This document shows positions 1 through 8,339 of a DNA stretch of 64,000 nt, one piece after another (the first letter of the stretch is position 1; every line of letters begins with the position of its first letter). The notes below the pieces were generated by a model that did not search any database, was not told the origin of the DNA, and saw only the letters and a program-made list of their open reading frames with translations. Where the stretch lies: positions 1 through 64,000 of the forward strand of contig CADCII010000001.1 in NCBI GenBank assembly GCA_902801515.1. Direction: 5' to 3'. Position numbers and translations under genes: made by a program. This DNA comes from an uncultured Lachnospiraceae bacterium (lineage in GTDB: Bacteria > Bacillota > Clostridia > Lachnospirales > Lachnospiraceae).

Positions 1-22
1 AACAGCAACAGGAGGTACCGCC

Positions 23-868
23 ATGCTGAAGATCGGAGAATTTTCAAAACTGTCCAGAGTCAGCGTCAGAATGCTCCGCCACTATGATGAGATCGGCCTG
101 TTGAAACCAGCGAAGATCGATCGCTCCACGGATTATCGGTATTACAGAGAGGATCAGCTCCCTATAGCGGGCCGCATTGCCGCCCTGAAGGATATGGGCT
201 TTTCCCTTGCGGATATCGTCAGGATCCTTGAAGTCTATGATGATCGCGAGAAACTGGAACCGTTCTTTTCTGCCAGACAGGAAGAACTGGAGGCCTTATC
301 AAAGGATACAGCATATAAGCTGACGCTTCTGGACGCAGCCCGGAAAAGGCTGAGAAAGGAAGAAGACATGAGTTATAACGTAACCCTCAAGACCATCCCT
401 GAACGCTATGCCGCGACTGTTCATATGACCATTCCCCGCTACGAAGATGAAGGAATCATTTGGGGAAAGATGACAGAAGAAACCTGCCGGATGAACCTCG
501 TGGAGGATGATCCCTGCCTGTGCGCGGTGACCTATCTCGACGGCGAGTACAAGGAAGAAAACGTGGAGATGATGGCCTGGAAGACCGTAAAGGGCAGTTG
601 TCCCGACACGGAGCACGTGAAGTTCCGCACACTTCCGGAGGTAACGGTGGCCAGCTGCACCTACCAGGGAAGCTATACCCAGATTACGGACGTCTACGCT
701 GCTGTCATCGCATGGATGGAAGCCAACGGCTATGAACCCGCAGAGCCGATGTTCAACATCTATCACGTCAGTCCGCATGAACAGTGGCTCTTTGGCGGAG
801 AGCAGTATACCGCTCCGGTGCTGAAGGCAATCGATGAGTTTATGGGAGTGACCGATCCGGTATCATAA
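23..868 (+). CDS. MerR-family regulator with GyrI-like effector domain
   Basis: The first ~70 residues form a MerR winged-helix domain (MLKIGEFSKLSRVSVRMLRH at the start, then the typical YRYY turn around residue 40). A helical linker follows to about residue 115. The last ~160 residues resemble the GyrI-like/AraC effector-binding fold, ending in the usual small-molecule sensing domain. Family members sense drugs or metabolites and activate promoters with long spacers. A good AGGAGG lies 8 bases before the ATG. The gene is followed after 70 bp by a methyltransferase on the same strand. The ligand cannot be read from the sequence. The promoter lies outside the window. Confidence 0.9.
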   Translation: MLKIGEFSKLSRVSVRMLRHYDEIGLLKPAKIDRSTDYRYYREDQLPIAGRIAALKDMGFSLADIVRILEVYDDREKLEPFFSARQEELEALSKDTAYKLTLLDAARKRLRKEEDMSYNVTLKTIPERYAATVHMTIPRYEDEGIIWGKMTEETCRMNLVEDDPCLCAVTYLDGEYKEENVEMMAWKTVKGSCPDTEHVKFRTLPEVTVASCTYQGSYTQITDVYAAVIAWMEANGYEPAEPMFNIYHVSPHEQWLFGGEQYTAPVLKAIDEFMGVTDPVS

Positions 869-939
869 GGAAATCATTATGGTTTGCATATAAGCAGATG
901 AAAATGGGATTTGCTTCAGGCTTTTTCAGAGGATTAAAT

Positions 940-1620
940 ATGACTCGAAAAGAACAGATTAAAGGCGCATATAAGATGACGGGCGGTCATGCCAGCTTCT
1001 ACGACGGGATGATGACATATTCCACCTTTGCAGGAAAGTTGATCTGCCGGATCATATGGAACATGGACGGAGAAAAGAACCTTCGGTATCTGGAGAAAGC
1101 ACTGTCCGGGATTCCGGAGGACTTCTCAGGGAAACTTTTAGAGGTCCCTGTCGGGACCGGCATACTTACCATGCCGGTCTACCGCGATCTTCCGGATGCG
1201 GACATCACATGCCTGGACTATTCAGAGAATATGATGGCCTCAGCACAGGAAAAAGCGAAAAACGCAGGAATCAAAAATATCACCTTCCTGCAGGGTGATG
1301 TCGGTGCTTTGCCATTCGAAGATGAGAGCTTTGATATTGTGCTGTCTCTCAACGGTTTTCATGCTTTCCCGGATAAGGAAGCCGCTTACCGCGAAACCTG
1401 GCGGGTGCTGAAACCGGGCGGAATCTTCTGCGGCTGTTTCTATGTGCAGGGCGGTCATAAGCGGACAGATTGGTTCATCAGACACCTGTATCAGCCGAAG
1501 GGATTTTTCACACCGCCTTATGAAACCAGGCAGAGCCTTCGCACCCGGCTATCCGGGCTTTACAAGAAAGCGGAAGTCACGATGGTGGAAGGGATCGGAT
1601 GTTTTAGATGCAGGAAATAA
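940..1620 (+). CDS. class I SAM-dependent methyltransferase
   Basis: A 226-residue protein of the UbiE/Methyltransf_11 type. The SAM-binding motif I is LLEVPVGTGIL, with V-P in place of the usual D-x-G, followed by the acidic post-I strand (CLDYSENM) and motif IV/V segments (LPFEDESFDIVLSLNGFHAF, WRVLKPGG). The ATG at 940 has AGAGGA six bases upstream; an in-frame ATG at 898 lacks a ribosome site and would add 14 residues. It sits between the MerR regulator and a nucleoside phosphorylase. The substrate is unknown. The C-terminus ends in a Cys/Arg-rich tail (GCFRCRK) and is shorter than in many relatives, but there is no sign of a frameshift. Confidence 0.8.
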   Translation: MTRKEQIKGAYKMTGGHASFYDGMMTYSTFAGKLICRIIWNMDGEKNLRYLEKALSGIPEDFSGKLLEVPVGTGILTMPVYRDLPDADITCLDYSENMMASAQEKAKNAGIKNITFLQGDVGALPFEDESFDIVLSLNGFHAFPDKEAAYRETWRVLKPGGIFCGCFYVQGGHKRTDWFIRHLYQPKGFFTPPYETRQSLRTRLSGLYKKAEVTMVEGIGCFRCRK

Positions 1621-1657
1621 AACAGAAGTATAATGGTTAAAAAGTTTACGGGAGAAT

Positions 1658-2452
1658 ATGATGATTGTTAAAAATGAGATTCCGATTCTGGAATATGATG
1701 ACAGTTCACCGGAGATTATACCACCCGATCATGACTGGACCGCAGGCAGATTGCCTGAGAAATGTCTATTCGCTTTTCTCGGAGACATTGTCCATAAATA
1801 TGCGAAGGAACAGAATGCTGAGGTGGTTGAGATCTTTCAAACGGTTTCATACGACATAGAGATCTATGTGCTGCACGAAGAGAAAGAAGACATATGTCTG
1901 GTTCAGTCTCCTATCGGAGCAGCAGCTTCAGCCCAGGTTCTGGATACTCTGATCAGCTGCGGCTGCAAAAAGATAATTGCTGTCGGATCCTGCGGAGTCC
2001 TGGCAGACCTTGAGGAAAATGCATTTATGGTTCCGACAAAGGCGCTCAGGGCGGAAGGTACATCGTATCACTACCTACCTGCATCAAGATATATAGAACT
2101 TGATGAAGAACCGATTGCTGTAATGGAAGAAACCTTCAGGAAACACAATCTTCCTTTTGTGACATGCATCACCTGGTCAACAGACGGTTTCTTCCGCGAG
2201 ACAAAAGACATGGTCAGGTACCGGCTGGAAGAGGGCTGTTCTGTAGTTGAGATGGAATGTGCTGCGCTTGCTGCATGCAGCAGGAAACGCGGTGCTAAGT
2301 TCGGCCAGTTTTTATTTACTGCAGATACTCTGGCGAATGTCCATGAATATGATGCAAGAGACTTTGGGGTGGGATCGCATGAAAAAGCTCTTCTGCTCGG
2401 GCTGGACATACTGAGAAATTACAGCCTAAATGGCAGCATCTGCAAAGATTGA
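1658..2452 (+). CDS. nucleoside phosphorylase (uridine phosphorylase-like)
   Basis: The 264-residue protein belongs to the PNP/UDP phosphorylase superfamily, which cleaves nucleosides with phosphate to a base and ribose-1-phosphate in the cytosol. Visible marks are the GAAASAQVLDTLISCGCKK segment that precedes the phosphate site, IIAVGSCGVL, and the C-terminal SVVEMECAALAACSRKRGAKFG signature whose Glu binds the ribose hydroxyls. Start: ATG at 1658 with GGGAG just upstream (an ATG at 1661 is equally possible). A TATAAT at 1631 could be a -10 box but has no good -35. Substrate preference (uridine versus purine nucleosides) cannot be decided. Confidence 0.85.
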   Translation: MMIVKNEIPILEYDDSSPEIIPPDHDWTAGRLPEKCLFAFLGDIVHKYAKEQNAEVVEIFQTVSYDIEIYVLHEEKEDICLVQSPIGAAASAQVLDTLISCGCKKIIAVGSCGVLADLEENAFMVPTKALRAEGTSYHYLPASRYIELDEEPIAVMEETFRKHNLPFVTCITWSTDGFFRETKDMVRYRLEEGCSVVEMECAALAACSRKRGAKFGQFLFTADTLANVHEYDARDFGVGSHEKALLLGLDILRNYSLNGSICKD

Positions 2453-2478
2453 ACGGCATTTTGAACGGTTTTTTGCTC

Positions 2479-2512
2479 TGTGACATTAATGTGACATTCC
2501 TCCTGTTAAGAT
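2479..2512 (+). promoter_or_regulatory. direct repeat TGTGAC-N5-TGTGAC with possible -10 box
   Basis: TGTGAC occurs at 2479-2484 and 2490-2495, an exact 11-bp period as used by OmpR-family response regulators. A TAAGAT (2507-2512) lies where a -10 box would be if the repeats cover the -35 region. The architecture matches the WalR box TGTWAH-N5-TGTWAH except for G at position 4. The downstream gene encodes an exported SH3 protein, a typical WalR-type target. Binding is inferred. Confidence 0.45.
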
Positions 2513-2574
2513 GTGTTCATCAAAAGAAAAAAACAAATTTCGAATAGATCGAAAACATCAAGGAGGAAATGAAA

Positions 2575-3150
2575 ATGAAAAAGTCACTTAGAAATCTTGT
2601 AGTCGGAGCAGTTATGGCAGCAACCGTTATCACAGCATCTGCAACCGCATTCGCAGGACAGTATGTACAGACAGATATGAACTTCCGCAGCGGAGCGAGC
2701 AAGACCTGCGCAAGCATCGGCAGCGTACCGGCAGGCGCAGAGGTCGAGGTTCTCGGATCCACCAACGGCTGGGATTTGATCCGCTACAACGGCAAGACCG
2801 GATACATCCACGGCGGGAACCTGGGAAGCACATTCGTAGCTAAGCAGCAGGCAAAGCCGGCGGCACAGACTCAGAATTACAGCTCCACCCAGAGCTACTT
2901 CGATAACAACTGGACCGGAACCGCAGCAAACATGAACAACCAGACCGGCGCATGGAAGACGGTCAAGGTTGACTCCGGATATCTGGCACTGAGAAGGGAT
3001 TGCACTTATGACCAGTCGAACGAGATTGGCCAGCTGCATACCGGTGACCAGGTCGAGATCCAGGGCAGCGGAGCAGCAGGAAGCTACGTATTCGTCTACA
3101 GCCCGAAGTACGGCTGCAACGGATGGGTCAACGCAGGATTCCTTCGCTGA
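2575..3150 (+). CDS. secreted protein with two SH3-type domains
   Basis: A 191-residue exported protein. A signal peptide (MKKSLRNLVVG, hydrophobic Ala/Val stretch, likely cut at AFA-G near residue 25) precedes an SH3_3-type repeat (MNFRSGASKTCASIGSVPAG to GYIHGGNL, about residues 33-83), a Gln/Asn/Ser-rich linker, and a second SH3-like repeat (YLALRRDCTYDQSNEIGQL to GWVNAGFLR). Such domains bind peptidoglycan peptides. No catalytic domain is present. ATG 2575 is 8 bases after AGGAGG; ATG 2569 is too close. It is a single-gene unit flanked by a candidate promoter and a terminator at 3221. Exact role unknown. Confidence 0.85.
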   Translation: MKKSLRNLVVGAVMAATVITASATAFAGQYVQTDMNFRSGASKTCASIGSVPAGAEVEVLGSTNGWDLIRYNGKTGYIHGGNLGSTFVAKQQAKPAAQTQNYSSTQSYFDNNWTGTAANMNNQTGAWKTVKVDSGYLALRRDCTYDQSNEIGQLHTGDQVEIQGSGAAGSYVFVYSPKYGCNGWVNAGFLR

Positions 3151-3220
3151 TTAACATAGATTTTAATTAAATACAACCTCCGACGGGCGAAAAGCCCGCG
3201 GGTCTCCCTCCCAATACAGT

Positions 3221-3267
3221 ATCCTGTATCGCAGTGATCACATATCGCTGGCGGTGCAGGATTTTTG
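3221..3267 (+). terminator. Rho-independent terminator after SH3 gene
   Basis: A 12-bp stem (3221-3232 with 3251-3262, two G-U pairs) with an 18-nt loop ends in ATTTTTG. It closes the SH3 gene unit. Confidence 0.75.
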
Positions 3268-3297
3268 CTTGTAAGGAGCAGCGTACGATATGAGACG

Positions 3298-3326
3298 GTG
3301 ACAGTTTTTGGTATGAAGAGTATAAT
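3298..3326 (+). promoter_or_regulatory. sigma-A promoter for the 3.4-9.2 kb gene run
   Basis: GTGACA (3298-3303), 17-bp spacer, TATAAT (3321-3326). Transcription would start near 3333 and leave a leader of about 105 nt before the first gene. The leader holds an imperfect inverted repeat (GACAaTGTG / CACATGTC, 3369-3389) that could be an operator or hairpin. Confidence 0.6.
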
Positions 3327-3439
3327 TATTTAATATTATTTCCAAATCCCAAACCTTATGCCTTGACAGACAATGTGGTTACACATGTCAGGATACAACA
3401 GCATAGAGGGTTAGTTTTTTCAATAAAAGGAAATGAAAA

Positions 3440-3892
3440 ATGGTCAGATATCAAAAACTCACGGAGAATGAATTAGATACCTTTATAGAGATGCGCATCC
3501 AGCAGCTTCGGGAAGAAGGCGCGACAGAAGACATTGATCTGGTTCCGGCTCTGCATGATTACTACAGTCGCCATATGGCAGACGGGACATTTGTCTCGTG
3601 GCTGGCGATGGACGGTGACAGGATCGTAGGGACCAGCGGCATGTCATTTGTAGAGAAACCGCCATATTTCGGCTGCCCGAATGGGAGGATCGGACTGTTA
3701 TCAAGTATGTTTACAGATCCGGATTACCGCCGTATGGGGATTGCGAAGGAACTTTTATCCAGAGTAATAGACGAAGCCAGAGACTATGGATGCGGTACAG
3801 TACAGATTACTGCATCGGATATGGGCGTACTGCTGTACACGGATTTTGGGTTTGTTAAGAACAATAACTTCATGCATTATAAACTGCAGTAA
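3440..3892 (+). CDS. GNAT-family N-acetyltransferase
   Basis: The 150-residue protein shows the GNAT fold: strand TFVSWLAMDGDRIVGTSGM, then the acetyl-CoA binding loop MFTDPDYRRMGIAKELLSRV (the R-R-M-G-I-A pyrophosphate loop), and a C-terminal strand LYTDFGFVKNNNFMHYKL. It would transfer acetyl from acetyl-CoA to an unknown amine. AAAGGA precedes the ATG. It is the first gene of a close-packed plus-strand series; a second GNAT gene lies 0.9 kb downstream, but the two are not close duplicates. Confidence 0.88.
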   Translation: MVRYQKLTENELDTFIEMRIQQLREEGATEDIDLVPALHDYYSRHMADGTFVSWLAMDGDRIVGTSGMSFVEKPPYFGCPNGRIGLLSSMFTDPDYRRMGIAKELLSRVIDEARDYGCGTVQITASDMGVLLYTDFGFVKNNNFMHYKLQ

Positions 3893-3931
3893 ATAAAATT
3901 AAGGAGTTGGAAGCAAAGCGAGAATCAGGGC

Positions 3932-4783
3932 ATGAATGATTATTTGCGTGAGAGCCTGAGTTACTTCGGACTTTACAGAAAGATGTTTCAGGTTAAGAAA
4001 AAGGTCACGCCTGTATCGGTTTCATATGGAAAAAACAGGGACCAGTATTTCCTGTATTATGAACCGGACAGGATTATCAGTAACAAGATCATCATATGGG
4101 TTCATGGCGGCGGCTGGAATGCAGGCAATCCCAGGTTCTTTGATTACGTGGGGCAGTGTGTCTGCGGTCAGGGATATCGCTTTATTTCTCTGGGCTACAG
4201 ATTATCTCCGAAGTATAAGTATCCCTGCCAGATTAAGGACGTTTGTAAGGCATACAATACCGCGATCAGCTATCTGAAAGAGAAAGGGATTGATGTGTCA
4301 GAGATTATCGTCGCCGGTCCGTCGGCCGGCGCCCACCTGACATCCATCATGTGTTACTGCCGAAAGGTTCAGGAAAAATATGATGTTGATGTTTCAAACA
4401 TTATCGGGTTTATCGGTTCCGGCGGACCATATAGTTTCAGAGAAGATCAGGGCCTGACGATTAAGCTTCTGCTGGGACAGCTCTTTAAAAAGGATTATGA
4501 CAGACGAAACGGTGAGCCGGCTGCTTTAATGGGTAAGAGCCATATTCCCATGCTGCTGATTCAGAGTAAGCATGACGGATTGATCGAATACGCCTGTGCT
4601 GAAGATTATGCAAAGAGGGCTGAGGAGCTGGGCAACGACTGTGAACTGTACAGCGTGACAGATAAGAAAAACACACATTCATGGTATACGGCCGGGATGT
4701 TTCTGGAGACCAGAGAAGAGAACAGGGGACTGGATAAATTCTTTTCATGGATAGAGGAGCGGCAGAAGACAGGTTCGGGTTAA
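3932..4783 (+). CDS. alpha/beta-hydrolase, esterase/lipase (BD-FAE/HSL type)
   Basis: A cytosolic 283-residue hydrolase. The oxyanion-hole motif HGGGWNAG (about residue 58) and the nucleophile elbow GPSAGAH (Ser near residue 133) place it in the alpha/beta-hydrolase_3 / HSL group that acts on short esters. An Asp in LIQSKHDGLI and a His in KNTHSWYTAG complete the triad. The ribosome site is weak: AAGGAG lies 26 bases before the ATG. The gene follows the GNAT gene by 39 bp and is followed by another GNAT gene. Substrate unknown. Confidence 0.85.
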   Translation: MNDYLRESLSYFGLYRKMFQVKKKVTPVSVSYGKNRDQYFLYYEPDRIISNKIIIWVHGGGWNAGNPRFFDYVGQCVCGQGYRFISLGYRLSPKYKYPCQIKDVCKAYNTAISYLKEKGIDVSEIIVAGPSAGAHLTSIMCYCRKVQEKYDVDVSNIIGFIGSGGPYSFREDQGLTIKLLLGQLFKKDYDRRNGEPAALMGKSHIPMLLIQSKHDGLIEYACAEDYAKRAEELGNDCELYSVTDKKNTHSWYTAGMFLETREENRGLDKFFSWIEERQKTGSG

Positions 4784-4803
4784 TGATACAGAAGGGGAAT
4801 CGC

Positions 4804-5256
4804 ATGGATTATTCGATCAGGAAAGTTACAATTGATGACTACGATGCCATCTATGAACTGTGGAACGCTGCAGAACAAAGCCGGAGAGCGTTAAACCCGG
4901 TGGATGATTCCCGCGAGGGCATCGCCAGGTATCTGAAGAGGAATCCTGACACCTGTTTTGCAGCTGTAAAGAATGGAAAGATCATCGGAGTGATCCTGAC
5001 CGGCCATGACGGGCGGCGGGCGATCATACATCATATGTGTGTGCATCCTGATTACCGGCGCATGGGGATCGCTGGACATCTGGTATCTCTTGCGGAAGAT
5101 GCTCTTAAAAAGGAGGGCATTCAGAAGATATTCGGACTGGTTTTCAAAGATAATGAACCTGCCAACGCCTTTTGGGAGCAGCAGGGGTATTCTCTCAGGA
5201 CGAACCTGAACTATCGCAATAAAAGCCTCAATGATGAGATCCCGACAGGGGAATGA
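4804..5256 (+). CDS. GNAT-family N-acetyltransferase
   Basis: A 150-residue GNAT enzyme. The acetyl-CoA loop is HMCVHPDYRRMGIAGHLVSL, followed by the alpha helix and the FGLVFKDNEPANAFWEQQGY segment typical of RimI-like members. ATG 4804 has AGAAGGGG seven bases upstream; earlier in-frame starts would overlap the esterase and lack a site. Its stop codon overlaps the ATG at 5253 (ATGA), which suggests translational coupling to the helicase gene. The acceptor is unknown. Confidence 0.87.
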   Translation: MDYSIRKVTIDDYDAIYELWNAAEQSRRALNPVDDSREGIARYLKRNPDTCFAAVKNGKIIGVILTGHDGRRAIIHHMCVHPDYRRMGIAGHLVSLAEDALKKEGIQKIFGLVFKDNEPANAFWEQQGYSLRTNLNYRNKSLNDEIPTGE

Positions 5257-7241
5257 CAGTCCGGGAAGAAGACAATGTACAGGAAAAGGCTGAAGCAGGC
5301 GCAGGTGAAAACATTATGATCGTGTATGAGGGCGTGAAGTCGGATTTTCTCCAAAGTGTTGAGAGTGACAGGATCGCGATGGAGATCGAAGAGAATATAT
5401 TCATGAAAATGGGACGGCATACCGGTAAGAGTGAATTCCGTTCGTGGGAGAACTCGCTCACTTATATGTATAAGGTCCTGAATGATAATGAGATACCGAC
5501 GGACGCTGGTATTGCGATCGAATACAATATCCCACAGACATCAAAGCGTGTGGACTTCCTGATTTCCGGTTATGATAACGCTGATAAACATGGCGCTGTT
5601 ATCGTTGAATTGAAACAGTGGGATGCCATAGAAGCAGTGGACGGAGTAGACGCTCTGGTGCGCACGGTGGTTGGCGGCGGCATGCGGGAACTGGTGCATC
5701 CTTCTTATCAGTCATGGTCCTATGCGCAGCTGATCCGTGATTACAACGCAACGGTTCAGGACAATGAGATCGGCCTGTACCCTTGCGTCTGCATGCACAA
5801 TTATATCCGGCACAAAGATGATCCGATCGATGCCAGGCAGTATGAACCGTACTATATGGAGGCTCCGGTATATACCAAAGGACAGCTTGCGATGCTGCGC
5901 GATTTCATCAAGAAGGCAGTTGTCCATGGCGATAACCGGCAAGTGCTCTACGAGATTGAGCACGGAAAGATCAGACCATCCAGGAGCCTGCAGAATACGA
6001 TCGCTTCCATGCTGGCAGGCAACCGGGAATTCATCATGATCGATGAGCAGAAGGTCGTATATGAAAAGATCCTGCAGGCAGCCCTGCAGTGCCAGAAAGA
6101 CTATAAAAAGAGGACGATCATTGTGCAGGGCGGTCCCGGAACCGGTAAGTCCGTAATCGCTGTGAATCTGCTTGCGGAGCTGACCCAGCGGGACCAGCTG
6201 GTGCAGTATGTCTCCAAGAACAGTGCTCCTAGAAATGTTTACAAGCGAAAACTCAAAGGATCCTACAGAATGTCGAGCATTGACAATCTGTTTAAAGGCT
6301 CCGGCTCTTATACAGAGACAGGCAGCAATATGATCCATACCCTTCTTGTGGATGAAGCGCACCGTTTAAATGAGAAGTCGGGAATGTTCCATAATATGGG
6401 TGAGAACCAGATCAAAGAGATCATTCACGCTGCATACTGCTCGGTCTTTTTCATCGATGAATCACAGAAGGTAACAATGGATGATATCGGATCAGTTGAT
6501 GAGATCCTGAAATGGGCACAGGAGGAAGGATCTGAAGTGACCCGGATGGAACTGCTGTCGCAGTTTCGCTGCAACGGATCGGACGGGTATCTTGCATGGC
6601 TTGATGATGTGCTGGAGATTCGTGAAACAGCAAATTACGATCTGGAAGGGATCGATTTTGACATCCGGCTCTGCGATTCGCCAAATGAAATGAGAACGCT
6701 GATCGAAGAGAAGAACCAGATCGCGGGCCATTCGCGTATACTTGCCGGATACTGCTGGGAGTGGGACAAAAAGCAGCAGAACAACACAGACCATCATGAC
6801 ATCCGGATCGGTGATTTTGAGATGAGCTGGAACCTCGCTTCCGGAGAACCATTTGCAGTCAGCGAGACATCGATTCATGAAGTAGGCTGCATCCATACAT
6901 CGCAGGGGCTGGAATTTGATTATGTCGGCGTCATTGTTGGAGATGATATCCGGTATGAGAACGGCCATGTGATCACTGATTTTACGAAGCGGGCAAAGAC
7001 AGATCAGTCGTTAAAAGGGATTAAAAAGCTCTATAAAGAGAACCCTGATCTTGCAAATAAACGGGCGGATGAGATCATCCGCAATACATACCGGACTCTT
7101 CTGACACGTGGTATGAAGGGCTGCTATGTATACTGCACGGACCCGGGAATGAAAGCATATCTGAGGCAGAGGCTGTCTGCCTATGAGGAGAGAATTAAAA
7201 AACTGCACAGGGGGACTCCGGATGAGACAGGAAACCATTGA
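5253..7241 (+). CDS. PD-(D/E)XK-like nuclease fused to DUF2075 (SF1-type) helicase
   Basis: A 662-residue protein. The N-terminal part (about residues 60-150) holds RVDFLISG...AVIVELKQW, an Asp followed by E-x-K as in PD-(D/E)XK nucleases. The rest is a DUF2075 / Schlafen-type helicase: Walker A GGPGTGKSV (~293-301), Walker B LLVDEAHRL (~364-372), SQFRCNGSDGYLAW, VGCIHTSQGLEFDYVGVIVG, and a motif VI-like RNTYRTLLTRGMKGCYVYC. It probably translocates on and cuts nucleic acid. The ATG at 5253 has GGGG nearby and overlaps the previous stop; ATG 5316 (641 residues) is an alternative. The 3' end overlaps the MazG-like gene by 20 bp. Function is inferred from domains only; a defence role is possible. 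Confidence 0.82.
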   Translation: MTVREEDNVQEKAEAGAGENIMIVYEGVKSDFLQSVESDRIAMEIEENIFMKMGRHTGKSEFRSWENSLTYMYKVLNDNEIPTDAGIAIEYNIPQTSKRVDFLISGYDNADKHGAVIVELKQWDAIEAVDGVDALVRTVVGGGMRELVHPSYQSWSYAQLIRDYNATVQDNEIGLYPCVCMHNYIRHKDDPIDARQYEPYYMEAPVYTKGQLAMLRDFIKKAVVHGDNRQVLYEIEHGKIRPSRSLQNTIASMLAGNREFIMIDEQKVVYEKILQAALQCQKDYKKRTIIVQGGPGTGKSVIAVNLLAELTQRDQLVQYVSKNSAPRNVYKRKLKGSYRMSSIDNLFKGSGSYTETGSNMIHTLLVDEAHRLNEKSGMFHNMGENQIKEIIHAAYCSVFFIDESQKVTMDDIGSVDEILKWAQEEGSEVTRMELLSQFRCNGSDGYLAWLDDVLEIRETANYDLEGIDFDIRLCDSPNEMRTLIEEKNQIAGHSRILAGYCWEWDKKQQNNTDHHDIRIGDFEMSWNLASGEPFAVSETSIHEVGCIHTSQGLEFDYVGVIVGDDIRYENGHVITDFTKRAKTDQSLKGIKKLYKENPDLANKRADEIIRNTYRTLLTRGMKGCYVYCTDPGMKAYLRQRLSAYEERIKKLHRGTPDETGNH

Positions 7242-7542
7242 ACGCATACGAAGATTCACCAAAGACCGGAACTGGGAGCAGTTCCACTCACCGGCAAACC
7301 TCGCGAAGTCCATTTCGATTGAGGCAAATGAACTGCTGGAATGCTTCCAGTGGAGCGATGACGAGTATGACCTGGACCATGTGAAAGAGGAACTGGCAGA
7401 TGTGATCGTTTACTGTCAGGATATGCTGGACAGGCTTAGCCTGGATGCGGATGAGATCGTGAATCGCAAGATGGATCAGAATGAAGCGAAATATCCGGTC
7501 GAAAAAGCCAGGGGGAATGCGGCGAAATATAATCAGTTATAA
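7222..7542 (+). CDS. MazG-like nucleotide pyrophosphohydrolase
   Basis: A compact 106-residue all-alpha NTP-PPase. The metal-binding signature is E-A-N-E-L-L-E-C-F-Q-W (E-x-x-E) followed by the D-x-x-x-E-x-x-D set in VKEELADVIVYCQDML. Such enzymes hydrolyse (d)NTPs to the monophosphate and pyrophosphate, either as house-cleaning or to lower nucleotide pools. ATG 7222 has AGGGGG 7-9 bases upstream inside the previous gene, which it overlaps by 20 bp, so the two are almost certainly co-translated. The tight link to the nuclease-helicase is the main clue to its role. Confidence 0.88.
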   Translation: MRQETIERIRRFTKDRNWEQFHSPANLAKSISIEANELLECFQWSDDEYDLDHVKEELADVIVYCQDMLDRLSLDADEIVNRKMDQNEAKYPVEKARGNAAKYNQL

Positions 7543-7598
7543 CCTGTCACAGAGAAATATCTGTAATCTGTGCTGAATTGTTTAAGAAGGAGAGGACT

Positions 7599-8276
7599 AT
7601 GAAACTGTGTATCGACCATGCGGATACCATACAGATCCGGCGGATATACGAGAATTATCCGATCGATGGTGTATCAACGAATCCATCTATTCTGGCGAAA
7701 TGTTCCAGACCGCCGTATGAGGTGCTGCGGGAGATCAGAGATATTATCGGACCGGAAGGAGAACTGTTTGTTCAGATCATATCCCCGGATGAAGAGGCAG
7801 CCCTGCAGGAAGCGGATCGGATTCTGAAAGAGACTGGAGAGCAGACACTGATCAAGGTTCCTTCCACTGCAGAGGGATTCCGGATCATGAAGCGTCTGAA
7901 AACAGAAGGAATCCGCTTTATCGGAACTGCTGTATACACAGTCATGCAGGGATTTCTCGCTGCCAAGTGCGGCGCCGAGTATGTAGCTCCATATGTCAAC
8001 CGGATCGACAACATGGGTCTGGATGGTGTACAGGTGTCGAAGGACATTCATGATGCAATCTGCAGAAATGGTCTGGACAGTGGTCTGCTGGCTGCGAGTT
8101 TTCGCAATACACAGCAGGTCCTGGAACTGATCAAGTATGGAGTCAAAGCCGTGACCGTCTCTCCGGACGTGATTGACAGTTTTGTAAGGAACGCGGAGGT
8201 AGACAATGCAGTGATACGGTTCACCCGGGATTTCGAAGGATTGTGCGGAGAAGGCAAAACCATGCTGGACTGCTGA
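7599..8276 (+). CDS. transaldolase / fructose-6-phosphate aldolase family protein
   Basis: A 225-residue TIM-barrel enzyme of the short transaldolase/FSA family. It has the family-typical D-G-V-S-T-N-P-S-I-L segment at strand 1, the Schiff-base lysine in LIKVPST (~residue 85) and FIGTAVYT. Length fits the FSA-like group (about 220) rather than full-length transaldolase. It would split or transfer a dihydroxyacetone unit of a sugar phosphate. AAGGAGAGG is placed 5-6 bases before ATG 7599. The next gene is a PfkB sugar kinase, suggesting a small sugar pathway whose substrate is unknown. Confidence 0.85.
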   Translation: MKLCIDHADTIQIRRIYENYPIDGVSTNPSILAKCSRPPYEVLREIRDIIGPEGELFVQIISPDEEAALQEADRILKETGEQTLIKVPSTAEGFRIMKRLKTEGIRFIGTAVYTVMQGFLAAKCGAEYVAPYVNRIDNMGLDGVQVSKDIHDAICRNGLDSGLLAASFRNTQQVLELIKYGVKAVTVSPDVIDSFVRNAEVDNAVIRFTRDFEGLCGEGKTMLDC

Positions 8277-8339
8277 AGGAAGTCGGGGCATAATAGCAGT
8301 ATGAATAAAGTGAAGCCCTATAAGCAGAAGGAGGCGGCA

